The notes beneath the pieces are model-generated. The model saw only the letters and a list, made by a program, of their open reading frames with translations. It was not told where the DNA came from and searched no databases. A stretch of DNA of 64,000 nucleotides from Legionella massiliensis (GTDB lineage: Bacteria > Pseudomonadota > Gammaproteobacteria > Legionellales > Legionellaceae), in NCBI RefSeq assembly GCF_000756815.1, contig NZ_CCVW01000001.1:744001-808000 (forward strand), given 5' to 3'. Below, piece after piece: positions 42,998-51,293 of this stretch (position 1 is its first letter; the number at the start of each line of letters is the position of its first letter). The position numbers were made by a program, and so were the translations under genes.

Positions 42998-44695
42998 TTA
43001 GGCTGGAGTGAAAGAATCTTGATTCTCTAGAACCTTTTGATCTTCTGGAACCGCATCTTGAGTTTTTCTGTCAGGGGTTGTTGATAAGAATCCTAGGGTT
43101 GAGAGCAGCGTAGCAGCTGATGGGCTTGTAGATGGCTCATAAGAGGGGGTTGAGCTTGCTGCTATAGAAGAGGAAGCTGAGCTTGTTGGCTCAAAAGAGA
43201 TGTCTGAGCTTGAACTTGCCGCTGTAGAAGATGAGGCATGATGAGCGCGTTCCAAAGTAGTGTTGTCAGTTATTGTAGCAAGTGAACTGTTCGTTTGTGC
43301 ACGCACGAATTTCCATTCCGATACTACGTTAAGCTGTCTCTCGTATTCTTCGCTGCGACGATCTAGAGTATTTAAAACAAATTCTCCTAAACGCTGTAGG
43401 CGTTCAGCCAAATTCCTTGCGTAGACTGACTCGTTACCTTCTGTGCGGGCAATCTTTTGCAGACTAGATAATAAATGGGCAACCTGCGCATCAGTACTGC
43501 GTACACGATCGATTTGTGAAGAAGGGTGGTCTTGCAAAAACACACTCAATGCTCGCTCTGCAACTAAGAGCTCTTCTCTTGAGTTTGCTTTTAAATGAGC
43601 GATTTGTAAGCATTGAAACGCAGTTTTAAGCGAGACTTGATTATTAAAGACTACGGAGCCTTTCATTGCTAAAGAAGCCAACCGCAGCATTTGGGTTGAC
43701 GAAGCATAGTTCAGGTTTGCTCTGATGGTAAGAAGATCTTTTTCTCTGTTTCCGGGAATAATATAGAAACCATCAACCTCTTTTAAGAGTCGAGTTAACT
43801 CCTGAGTTTGGGCGATAAGTTTGGTACTTCTGGCAATTGTTTGAGCATATAGCTTCCTTTGTTCAAGGCTTTGTGCTACGTCGAGATTTTTGGACATCTC
43901 ATGCTTAGATAGAGACACTAGGCCTGCGTCGGCATAAGATTGAAGAGCCTCTTCCACACCGTCTAAATGTTGTTTCTTATCATCAAAATAAGTTATAGCA
44001 ACAGGGCCATGCTCCATAAGTAACTCACCGATTGCGTGCTGCATCATCAGGGCCTTATTGTCTGTAACTTTGCTGCCTTTGGCTGTAATTTCTCTTGTTG
44101 GATCTTGTTTTTGAACAACCGCATATTTAGATTTATCTTCAGGATTGTTTAGTATTTGGTGTAATGCATCTAAATCCACTATCTTAGTTTCCCTTGTATC
44201 TCTGTCGACTATAGCAAAGGAATAATCTTTATAAGTTTTAGACTCGTAGACAGGGGTTTCGATGCGTGCTCGTGCAATAGAGCTAGCCAAACCCCATTGA
44301 GCGTCGTGGTGGTAGTAATCAAAGAGGTCTTTGCCATTTGAGTTATGCTCGGCCCGATCTAAGGGGCCATTTTCTTCTACCTGTCGCATTAATGGGCGAT
44401 AGAGCTCGTCGTAAGCTGAGCCGATTGGCTTCAATTGGCCATTTTCATCAAGGTAACCTGGATCTGCGGAAGTAATTACTTTAAGGACGTTAAATCCCTG
44501 CCTTTCCATTTCTGCGATTATTCTGTGGCGAGTTACGCGTTGCCTGTAATGGGGGATATCGCCCAAATCCATGTTAGTAAAAAAACACACATCTGTGATG
44601 CCTTGTGCTTTTAAGCTATCTAGTAGGGCTTGGTTAAGATGCTCACCTCGGTACAACAATGTTTCGTCAACGTCTAAAAGCATAATATGTTTCAT
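42998..44695 (-). CDS. HAD-superfamily protein with Ser-rich tail (putative effector)
   Basis: 565 aa. HAD motif I is MLLDVDETL (nucleophile Asp8, Asp10), motif II FFTNMDLG (Thr40) and a later acidic motif ITYFDDKKQHLDGVEEA near residues 235-250 acts as motif IV, so a phosphatase-type active site is complete. Residues 280-470 are helical. From ~480 the protein is Ser/Ala-rich (SSSTAASSSSDISFEPTS), then PEDQKVLENQDSFTPA. GAGGTGAATC precedes the ATG. The long C-terminal extension and low-complexity Ser tail are unlike metabolic HAD enzymes and resemble Dot/Icm substrates. Substrate unknown. Confidence 0.75.
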   Translation of the reverse strand: MKHIMLLDVDETLLYRGEHLNQALLDSLKAQGITDVCFFTNMDLGDIPHYRQRVTRHRIIAEMERQGFNVLKVITSADPGYLDENGQLKPIGSAYDELYRPLMRQVEENGPLDRAEHNSNGKDLFDYYHHDAQWGLASSIARARIETPVYESKTYKDYSFAIVDRDTRETKIVDLDALHQILNNPEDKSKYAVVQKQDPTREITAKGSKVTDNKALMMQHAIGELLMEHGPVAITYFDDKKQHLDGVEEALQSYADAGLVSLSKHEMSKNLDVAQSLEQRKLYAQTIARSTKLIAQTQELTRLLKEVDGFYIIPGNREKDLLTIRANLNYASSTQMLRLASLAMKGSVVFNNQVSLKTAFQCLQIAHLKANSREELLVAERALSVFLQDHPSSQIDRVRSTDAQVAHLLSSLQKIARTEGNESVYARNLAERLQRLGEFVLNTLDRRSEEYERQLNVVSEWKFVRAQTNSSLATITDNTTLERAHHASSSTAASSSSDISFEPTSSASSSIAASSTPSYEPSTSPSAATLLSTLGFLSTTPDRKTQDAVPEDQKVLENQDSFTPA

Positions 44696-44886
44696 GATTC
44701 ACCTCATTTCAAGTAATTGAGCAAATTATGAATGCTTAGGCTTTTGTTAATATTAATTTTCCTCAGAGAAAACTGATAGTCGTGATGAAATTTTTAAATG
44801 CAATCAGGTTGATGTTTAAAACTGGCAATAGGGGAGTGTCCCGGCGTAACTGCCATTAAGTTAACGTCAGTTTGGGATATTTACAT
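44696..44886. other. Intergenic region
   Basis: Contains AACTGCCATTAAGTTAACGTCAGT (44850-44873), an imperfect palindrome also found inverted near 60890 and sharing TTAACGTCAGT with the ends of the MITE at 46764. No gene. Confidence 0.5.
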
Positions 44887-44981
44887 CCGTTCGCGCTGAG
44901 GTCTGTGCGCTAACTCACGCCTCGAAGCGTCACAGAGTGCAAGGCTTCGAGACGGCCTAAAGGCCTCCTCAGCCCGAACGG
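44887..44981. repeat. MITE-like palindromic element, family A copy 1
   Basis: A ~95-bp element with terminal inverted repeats CCGTTCGcGCTGAGG / CCTCAGCcCGAACGG and an inner inverted pair CTCGAAGC...GCTTCGAG and a GGCCTAAAGGCC core. A second copy is at 55992-56084. Confidence 0.85.
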
Positions 44982-45009
44982 TTTGAGGTAACATCCTTAT
45001 TTTTCCGCA

Positions 45010-45234
45010 ATGGCCCCTTATTCTATGCAAATAACTCGCCCACACATTTCAACAAAAATTAACGCTCTCATTCTGGCTTTGTTAGTACAGATTTGTATAG
45101 CCGGTTTAATTTTCATCGGCGGACTTTTAGATCCTTTGCTTGGTCTTTGGATTGCAGGCATCTACTTCTTTCTCGTTGGCATATATTTGCTTTATTATTT
45201 TTTCCTAAATAAATGTAATAGGTCAGCAAGTTAA
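45010..45234 (+). CDS. Small membrane protein, 74 aa
   Basis: Two hydrophobic helices: residues ~18-40 (NALILALLVQICIAGLIFIGG) and ~46-68 (LWIAGIYFFLVGIYLLYYFF), linked by a short turn, and a polar C-terminus. A hairpin-like inner-membrane protein. No good ribosome binding site; the internal ATG (MQITRPH) is an alternative start. No family recognised. Confidence 0.5.
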   Translation: MAPYSMQITRPHISTKINALILALLVQICIAGLIFIGGLLDPLLGLWIAGIYFFLVGIYLLYYFFLNKCNRSAS

Positions 45235-45281
45235 GTCATTTTTTTAAATGAAACCTTGATTGCTTGTAATGGCAGTGTGAG

Positions 45282-45893
45282 TTAATTACTTTCAATAGTT
45301 CGAAATGTTAAATTAATTCTAGGCACGCACTCTATTTTTGTTGGTGGCAAACGGTGAAGCCAATGGCTCTGAGTTGCGTCTTTCATCACTAATAAGCTGC
45401 CATGCTGAAGAGTTTTTGAAAGAATTTCCTTGGTATTTTTATGCTTGAATGAAAACTTACGCTCCGCACCAAAACTAAGTGAGGCTATCGCACCATTTTT
45501 CTTCAAATCTTTTTCTGCATCACTGTGCCAGGCCATTCCTTCGTTGCCATCATGGTAGAGATTGAGGAGGCAGGAGTTAAAAGTTTCTTCGCATTCTTTT
45601 TCCACCATTCTTTTTAGCTCATTGAGAATAGGTAGCCAGGGTTCGGCTGTTTTAGTTATTTTTGAGTAGGTATAGGAAAAGGGCTGATCGGCATACCAGG
45701 CAACTTTACGTTTAGTAATTATTTTTTTTCCATAAATGATGGCTTCATCATTTTTCCATTGAATATTTCGTAGTAGGGCATTGTAGAAATCATCAGCGAT
45801 TAGCCTGGACATAATGGGGCCATAGTAATGCACTGTACCGTCATATGGGAGTAGGTTATGTAGTTGCCCATTTATTTGCTCGATAAGATCCAT
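45282..45893 (-). CDS. alkB: AlkB-like 2-oxoglutarate-dependent DNA dioxygenase
   Basis: 203 aa. Oxidatively removes methyl groups from 1-methyladenine and 3-methylcytosine. Iron ligands: His and Asp in MAWHSDAEK and the distal His in SHWLHRLPP; 2-oxoglutarate-binding Arg residues in PRINLTFR. NLYHDGNEGMAWHSD and SLSFGAERKF are typical of the ALKBH2/short bacterial AlkB group. The gene starts 3 nt after the stop codon of the Ada-like gene on the same strand, so they form a two-gene alkylation-repair operon as in many bacteria. Confidence 0.93.
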   Translation of the reverse strand: MDLIEQINGQLHNLLPYDGTVHYYGPIMSRLIADDFYNALLRNIQWKNDEAIIYGKKIITKRKVAWYADQPFSYTYSKITKTAEPWLPILNELKRMVEKECEETFNSCLLNLYHDGNEGMAWHSDAEKDLKKNGAIASLSFGAERKFSFKHKNTKEILSKTLQHGSLLVMKDATQSHWLHRLPPTKIECVPRINLTFRTIESN

Positions 45894-45896
45894 GCA

Positions 45897-46736
45897 CTAA
45901 ACTCTTAGCTGGGCAGCTTCCCAGCCGATAATTGCCTTTTTCTTAGTATTCCCCCAAAGATATCCACTGATTTCTCCACTGCTGCGAATTACCCGATGAC
46001 AAGGAATAAGGAAGGCGACAGGGTTGCTGCCAATAGCAGAGCCCACTGCTCTTGATGACTTAGGGTTTCCAATATTTTGTGCAATATCCCCATAAGTTAC
46101 TAAGGCACCCATAGGAATTTTTAGAAGACTTTCCCATACCTTTAATTGAAATGGTGTTCCTGCTAAATGCAGTTTAATTTTATCAAGATGCTTCCAGTCT
46201 TTTTGAAAGATAAGTAGAGCATCTTGTTGAAATTTATCGGTAATTTGTTGGTATTTGGCATTGGGGAAGCGGTTTTTTAAATCGAGAATCGCTTTATTCT
46301 CATCATCCTCAAACGATATATTGCATACCCCTTTTTTAGTTGAGGCTACAATAACTTTTCCAAAAGGGCTTTCAGCAAAACAATAATTAATGGTTAAATC
46401 GGCTCCGCCATTTTTAAATTCTCCTGGAGTCATCCCCTCAATACTCACAAATAAATCGTGCAAACGGCTGCAACTGGATAAACCAGTTTCATAAGTCACA
46501 TCGAGTAATCCCATGCGGTTTTTTAATAAACCTTTGGCATAGTTAAGACTGAGGTATTGCATAAATTTTTTCGGACTAACGCCTGCCCATTCGCTAAATA
46601 TTCGTTGAAAATGATAGGGACTGACATGAATTGCTTGGGCAATATCATCTAAAGAGGGCTGCGCCTGAAAATGCTCATTAATGTAATGAATGGCTTTTTC
46701 TACGCGCTGATAATTGGTTTGACTTTGCTCGTTCAT
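45897..46736 (-). CDS. ada: Ada-like AraC regulator / O6-methylguanine-DNA methyltransferase
   Basis: 279 aa from the ATG at 46736. Residues ~10-110 are an AraC helix-turn-helix pair (LDDIAQAIHVSPYHFQRIFS, TYETGLSSCSRLHDLF); residues ~120-275 are the methyltransferase with GTPFQLKVWESLLKIPMGA, TYGDIAQNIGNPKSSRAVG and the acceptor cysteine in FLIPCHRVIR. The N-terminal Ada zinc domain that senses methylphosphotriesters (Cys38 in E. coli) is absent, so the protein may not switch on in the classic way. First gene of the operon with alkB. Confidence 0.92.
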   Translation of the reverse strand: MNEQSQTNYQRVEKAIHYINEHFQAQPSLDDIAQAIHVSPYHFQRIFSEWAGVSPKKFMQYLSLNYAKGLLKNRMGLLDVTYETGLSSCSRLHDLFVSIEGMTPGEFKNGGADLTINYCFAESPFGKVIVASTKKGVCNISFEDDENKAILDLKNRFPNAKYQQITDKFQQDALLIFQKDWKHLDKIKLHLAGTPFQLKVWESLLKIPMGALVTYGDIAQNIGNPKSSRAVGSAIGSNPVAFLIPCHRVIRSSGEISGYLWGNTKKKAIIGWEAAQLRV

Positions 46737-46763
46737 TTGCTTCAACTCTGTAATTCACCTAAA

Positions 46764-46942
46764 TTAACGTCAGTTATGGATAAGCATCGTTTAAACTCTT
46801 CGATAAATCAAAGTACTCATCGTTAAAAGCGCCCAAAAATGCTCGAATTAGCCCTGCTAGTCCTGCGCTTTTTGGGCGCTTTTGCCTCGATTACATTGAT
46901 TTCTCTCGATTTTAAACGATGCTTATCCATAACTGACGTTAA
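46764..46942. repeat. MITE-like element, family B (179 bp)
   Basis: Perfect 32-bp terminal inverted repeats (TTAACGTCAGTTATGGATAA... at 46764-46795 and its complement at 46911-46942). Inside, a second stem AAAAGCGCCCAAAAA / TTTTTGGGCGCTTTT encloses a short loop, so the whole element folds into a long hairpin. No coding capacity. Located right upstream of the ada-alkB operon, where it could affect its promoter. Confidence 0.92.
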
Positions 46943-47065
46943 ATTAATGATAGATTTTGAGCAAAGTTTATTCTATCCGTTTCTTGCGCAATTTTAATTA
47001 AAAAAATCGACACGAACATAACGAGCTTTGTACGGGACAAAAAAGCCTAATCCCAGAAAAGACAC

Positions 47066-47260
47066 GAATTCCCGCGGTCAAGCCCATAGGTATCTACATA
47101 AGTGTCTAAAAGCCTTACAGATAAGGGTTTTAGCCATGAGCAGTGCTCCAACCCACAAAGCTTAATTGATGACTATCTTTATCTAAGGAAAACCTTGATT
47201 ACGCTGCTACGAGCTTTTAGAAATTTGTGTAGATACCTATGGGTCAAGCCGTGGGAATTC
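47066..47260. repeat. MITE-like element, family C (~195 bp)
   Basis: Imperfect ~33-bp inverted ends: GAATTCCCGCGGTCAAGCCC...TAGGTATCTACA against its complement at 47228-47260. The tip GAATTCCCGyGG equals the small palindrome at 9449-9479. The interior holds TATCTAAGGAAAACCTTGAT, also present near 42978. A 76-codon frame inside it is not a gene. Confidence 0.85.
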
Positions 47261-47316
47261 GGAATGATTAAGAGGATTTTTAATTGTTGTCCTGAACAAA
47301 GCAAAGCGAGTAAAAC

Positions 47317-48009
47317 TCAATCCAGTTGCTGATGTAGAAACTCGTATGTTCGTTTATGGGCGAGATCTGCTGCTTCAGCGTTATAGTGCGCCCCATTATG
47401 CCTAGAGAAGGCATGGCGCTGCCCTGGATAACTATAGACTGTCGCGTTTGCTTTACCTGCGAGTCCCGCTTTAATTTCCGCTTGTGCAGACTTGGAAATG
47501 AATTCGTCTTCTTCGGCCAAATGCATGAGCAGGGGGGCGTGAAGTCCAGCAACTTCGTTCAGATACTTTTCGGTATCACTACCATGGTAGGCCACCGCCG
47601 CATCGATATCATGGCGCAGGGCCATTAAAAAAACCATTAGCGCCCCAAGGCAATAGCCAAGCACGGCAACCTTGCCTGTGCACTCGGGTAGTTTGGATAC
47701 CAGGCCAACTGTATCGTTAATGTCCCTGACCCCCGCGTCTCGATCGTAAGCTAGATAGAGTTGCAGACCGTGCTGCCAATCGGCCTCCGAACTAACGCCA
47801 AGATCGACCCCAGGCTCTTGCCGCCAGAATAGATCAGGAGCAACAGCAATAAAGCCTTGCATGGCAAGTTCGTCGCACGTCTTGCGGATGTCGGCATTTA
47901 CCCCAAACAACTCTTGCAGAACTACGACAGCGGGAGCTGGCAAGGACTTTGGTCGCGCGATATAGGCGTTAAATGTGCCATCCTTGCTCTCAACTTTGAT
48001 CTGATTCAT
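47317..48009 (-). CDS. Dienelactone hydrolase family protein
   Basis: 230 aa. Alpha/beta-hydrolase with the dienelactone-hydrolase triad Cys120 (VLGYCLGAL), Asp168 (AEEDEFIS) and His199 (GQRHAFSRH). ELFGVNADIRKTCDELAMQG is the family's N-terminal motif. AAGGAGG lies 6 nt before the ATG. In organisms without chloroaromatic degradation such proteins are general carboxylesterases. Local codon use (GCC, CTG, GGC-rich) looks more GC-rich than neighbours, hinting at a separate origin. Confidence 0.92.
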   Translation of the reverse strand: MNQIKVESKDGTFNAYIARPKSLPAPAVVVLQELFGVNADIRKTCDELAMQGFIAVAPDLFWRQEPGVDLGVSSEADWQHGLQLYLAYDRDAGVRDINDTVGLVSKLPECTGKVAVLGYCLGALMVFLMALRHDIDAAVAYHGSDTEKYLNEVAGLHAPLLMHLAEEDEFISKSAQAEIKAGLAGKANATVYSYPGQRHAFSRHNGAHYNAEAADLAHKRTYEFLHQQLD

Positions 48010-48023
48010 TGTGTCCTCCTTCG

Positions 48024-48458
48024 TTATTTTAGATGCATTAATGTATTAAGAATTATGGCGCGAGAACTATCAATTTCATGGGTAATTTTGTCAGCGCTTT
48101 CCTCATCTGTGCGAATTTTTTTCCAATTGTCTCCCCAAACACGAACAAGCTCATCAACTTTCGCAGGTATTGGTGGGGGTAATAGCTGACCTAAGTCACT
48201 TATCAAAGAAACATGACCCCAGCCAAGAATAGGATTAATCGATTCGGAGGAGTTGGCTATATAACGGGTATTATTGACTACAAGCTGTAATTGTCCAAGC
48301 TCTTTGAGAACCTCAAAAGCAGCAGGGCGGATATTGCGATTTTTTTCTGTTGTCTCGTTACGCCAGGTATTATATGAAAGCGCGCTAATTGCGACAGTCA
48401 AGCTAATGAGCGCTATGAGATTATTATGAATCTGAGACCATATTGAATTTTTTAGCAT
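48024..48458 (-). CDS. Membrane-anchored hypothetical protein
   Basis: 144 aa from the ATG at 48458 (MLKNSIWSQIHNNLIALI), preceded by AAGGA 13 nt away; in-frame starts up to 48593 lack support. One transmembrane helix at residues ~12-30 is followed by SYNTWRNETTEKNRNIRPAAF and a soluble helical domain (EVLKELGQLQLVVNNTRYI). A conserved-looking YNTWRNExTExNxNxRPAxFE segment suggests a family, which I do not know by name. It lies 14 nt upstream of the dienelactone hydrolase and may be co-transcribed. Confidence 0.7.
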   Translation of the reverse strand: MLKNSIWSQIHNNLIALISLTVAISALSYNTWRNETTEKNRNIRPAAFEVLKELGQLQLVVNNTRYIANSSESINPILGWGHVSLISDLGQLLPPPIPAKVDELVRVWGDNWKKIRTDEESADKITHEIDSSRAIILNTLMHLK

Positions 48459-48733
48459 CTTTCTTTTGTAGTCCTTACACATTAGAGATCTATTTTTTAG
48501 AAGCAGACATACTGCCAGATGAAACATTGTTTTTGGCAGTATAATCGATAATGTACTGAAAACTATTGAACCTTTCCACCCTGTTTTAAGCACTTGGTTT
48601 TTGTAGTTTGAATTAGGTCCTCTCCTTGGTTGAATGAATTTAAAAAAATCAGGTATATTGGGTCATCATTTCAATTAAAAAATATCCCTCTAACTTGCAA
48701 AGAAGACGCAATAAACTTTAAAAAGGTGCTTAG

Positions 48734-49837
48734 ATGATCATTAGAGAGATTCATATTGCGCAATTAACTATCCCATTAATCCGCCCATTTATAACTGCTG
48801 TAAGACGTACTGACTGCGTTGAGGATGTGGTGGTAATGATTAAAACGGATAGTGGTAATGTGGGTTATGGGTCCGCAGCTTCAACTCCAGCCATCACTGG
48901 AGACACTACGGAATCGATTATCACTGCAATTAAAACCATTCTTGGTCCACAGCTAATCGGGCGAAGTATTTCTGAAATGAATGGTTTACTGCAAATGAAT
49001 AACCAGGCTCTAGTAGGAAATAGCTCTGCAAAAGCAGCTATTGATATCGCCTTACATGATTTATTTGCCCAATATTGCGGTCTACCCCTTTATCAATTGT
49101 TGGGAGGTAATAGGAATAGCATTAGCTCCTGTATAACCTTAAGCGTTAAAGAGGTTGATGCCATGGTGCAGGATGCTATTGAGCTGGTTAATCAGGGGCA
49201 CCAAACAATAAAAATAAAATTAGGATTAAATCCAAGTGAAGACATCAAGCGTGTCCAGGCTATTCGCCAAGCTGTAGGCAATTCTATCACCCTACTTGTA
49301 GATGCTAATCAAGGATGGTCTTATGAGGATGCCTTAATGGTTATTGCTTCCTTGAAGCAACAGCACTTGAATATCGCTTTGGTTGAACAGCCCGTAAGTG
49401 CTAAAGATCTGTCGCAGTTAAAGGCTATTAGCGAACAAGTAGACTGCCTCATCATTGCCGATGAGGCTTGCTTTTCCCCCGAAGATACTCTGAATATTGC
49501 GAAGATTAATGCCTGTGATGGCGTCAATATTAAGTTGATGAAAGCAGGTGGCCTTGAAAATGCTCAAGCGATTTACCATATCGCTAAAACAGCAGAAATG
49601 AAAATAATGGTCGGTTGTATGTTGGAGTCACCTATTGGTGTTGCTGCTATAAGCAGTTTTGCTTTAAGTAAGCCTGATATCTTCTATGCAGACCTTGATC
49701 CCATTTATTTGATTCGTGAAAATTATATTCTTGGTGGAGCACAATGCCTTGGCAATAAAATTATTTTGTCAGACAAACCTGGGTTAGGAATTGAGGGTAT
49801 TAGTCAAGGATTAAAGCAGATTGGAGTGATCCACTAA
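48734..49837 (+). CDS. Dipeptide (L-Ala-D/L-Glu-type) epimerase, enolase superfamily
   Basis: 367 aa. Muconate-lactonising subgroup of the enolase superfamily: Lys160-Ile-Lys162 acid/base pair, metal ligands Asp190 (VDANQGW), Glu218 (VEQP) and Asp243 (ADEACF), second base Lys267 (NIKLMKAGG) and the Asp-x-Asp near the C-terminus (YADLDPIYL) that binds the dipeptide amino group in L-Ala-D/L-Glu epimerases. Likely epimerises muropeptide-derived dipeptides for recycling. AAGGTG ribosome binding site. Its stop overlaps the ATG of the next gene (TAATG), so the transporter is co-translated. Confidence 0.88.
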   Translation: MIIREIHIAQLTIPLIRPFITAVRRTDCVEDVVVMIKTDSGNVGYGSAASTPAITGDTTESIITAIKTILGPQLIGRSISEMNGLLQMNNQALVGNSSAKAAIDIALHDLFAQYCGLPLYQLLGGNRNSISSCITLSVKEVDAMVQDAIELVNQGHQTIKIKLGLNPSEDIKRVQAIRQAVGNSITLLVDANQGWSYEDALMVIASLKQQHLNIALVEQPVSAKDLSQLKAISEQVDCLIIADEACFSPEDTLNIAKINACDGVNIKLMKAGGLENAQAIYHIAKTAEMKIMVGCMLESPIGVAAISSFALSKPDIFYADLDPIYLIRENYILGGAQCLGNKIILSDKPGLGIEGISQGLKQIGVIH

Positions 49838-51123
49838 TGTCTTTTTACATTCAGTTATCTAGTTTAGCCATTATTGTTCTTTATGCCCTGATGTTATTTC
49901 GCAATGTTAATGCTTTAGTAGCCACTGCAATCTGTGTTGGGCTGGGCTATTTGTGGAATCTCAGCAGTCCAATTGCCATCGGAAATTCTATGGCTGCTGC
50001 TTTAGGCTCATTCATGGCCTTGGTGGGGTTTATTATTATGCTAGGCCATGGCCTAGGTGAGGTCTTAACGCATACTCAGGTCAGTCATACTTTGGTGCAT
50101 CAAATTGTTCATGGAATTGGGGTTAATACCCAGCGACGAGCAAAAATTGGTATTGTGCTTTCTTCTTTTGTTGTTGTCGGTTTGCTTGGCACCCTGGCTG
50201 GGGGATTAGCTATTTTAGCTCCTAGTTTACGCCCTATTGCAGGTTCTGTTGGACTATCACGCCCTAGTTTGGCTGTGTTAATGCAGGCCTCAGCCGAAGA
50301 GGCACTGATTCTTGGGCCCTTTGCTCCGCCTCTAGTCGCCTTGCTCGGCGTTACAGGACTAAATTATGTAACTGTACTTCTTTATGCTTCTCTTCCAGTA
50401 GCCTTGGTAACTTTAATCACTACATGGATTATGGCTAGCCGATTACAACTAAAGTATGCCAATGAGTCTTGCGCAGACGAGGATACTTCAGAGCCCTTTG
50501 TTCCCAATAAACAACAAAAACGTACGACTTTGCTCTTTTTAATCACCTTTATAGCCTGTGTGATCTATGGCTTATTTACTCATGCACAAACCAGCTATGT
50601 TATTTTTGTTATGTTATTTCTCGCGCTTATTGTTGGATTGGCGAATAAATTAAACCTAAATCAAATTTTCAACTTGCTAGTTGAAGGCATGCGAAAAAGT
50701 ATGCATATCTTCTTTCTATTTATTTTATTTGATCCTTTTATGGTTTTAATTCATCAAGCCGGCGGATTTAGCGCATTAACGGAACTATTAACTCCATTAA
50801 TTAATTTAGGAGGAAAACCTGTATTAGCGATGTTGATTGGTTTCACCGGCGCTTTTGGTATGCCTGGTGCTGCGGAGGCGACTATTAAGTTACTGCATCA
50901 ACTTTTTTCCCCTAGCGTGCTTCAAATGCAATTACCGATGATAAGTTTTGCCTTATGTATGATTTTCGCGACCCGTGTTACTAACTATGCCTATCCAGGG
51001 GCTAATATGTTTGCTGCTATGGGTTTTGCTGGAAGTGAGAATGTCAAAGCAATGATACAAAACGGACTAACCGTGACGGCGGTGCAAGTCTTGTTTCTAA
51101 TTGTTTATAGTTTATTTCTTTAA
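49837..51123 (+). CDS. Inner-membrane transporter, ion-transporter superfamily (GntP/NhaC-like)
   Basis: 428 aa with about 11-12 hydrophobic segments spanning the whole protein (LSSLAIIVLYALML, ALGSFMALVGFIIMLG, IGIVLSSFVVVGLLGTLAGG, LILGPFAPPLVALLGV, TLLFLITFIACVIYGLF and others). The re-entrant-type motifs AEEALILGPFAPP and GAFGMPGAAEATIK occupy the two half positions expected in GntP/NhaC-like carriers. Translationally coupled to the dipeptide epimerase, which suggests import of muropeptides, dipeptides or their amino acids. Exact substrate and family are uncertain. Confidence 0.75.
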   Translation: MSFYIQLSSLAIIVLYALMLFRNVNALVATAICVGLGYLWNLSSPIAIGNSMAAALGSFMALVGFIIMLGHGLGEVLTHTQVSHTLVHQIVHGIGVNTQRRAKIGIVLSSFVVVGLLGTLAGGLAILAPSLRPIAGSVGLSRPSLAVLMQASAEEALILGPFAPPLVALLGVTGLNYVTVLLYASLPVALVTLITTWIMASRLQLKYANESCADEDTSEPFVPNKQQKRTTLLFLITFIACVIYGLFTHAQTSYVIFVMLFLALIVGLANKLNLNQIFNLLVEGMRKSMHIFFLFILFDPFMVLIHQAGGFSALTELLTPLINLGGKPVLAMLIGFTGAFGMPGAAEATIKLLHQLFSPSVLQMQLPMISFALCMIFATRVTNYAYPGANMFAAMGFAGSENVKAMIQNGLTVTAVQVLFLIVYSLFL

Positions 51124-51149
51124 TGGGTATGTAATAGGTCACTCCCCTT

Positions 51150-51265
51150 TCGTCATCCTTCACTACGCTCCCAAAGACGTACGTCATGTCGAACGTAGTG
51201 AGACATCTCCTAAGTGTGGCATTGTGCTAGTCCCGGAGATCTCTCACTAGGTTCGAGATGACGGG
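51150..51265. repeat. Palindromic repeat, family D copy 1
   Basis: Imperfect inverted repeat CGTCATGTCGAACGTAGTGAGA (51182-51203) / TCTCACTAGGTTCGAGATGACG (51242-51263) around ATCTCCTAAGTGTGGC..GTGCTAGTCCCGGAGAT, which is shared with the element at 62687-62768. Confidence 0.8.
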
Positions 51266-51293
51266 CTATGTTAGGGTGATGGGGGGATTACGA

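Noticed and set aside
47102..47332. 76-codon frame in the 47.1-47.3 kb region
   Set aside because: Lies inside a MITE-like element with inverted ends.
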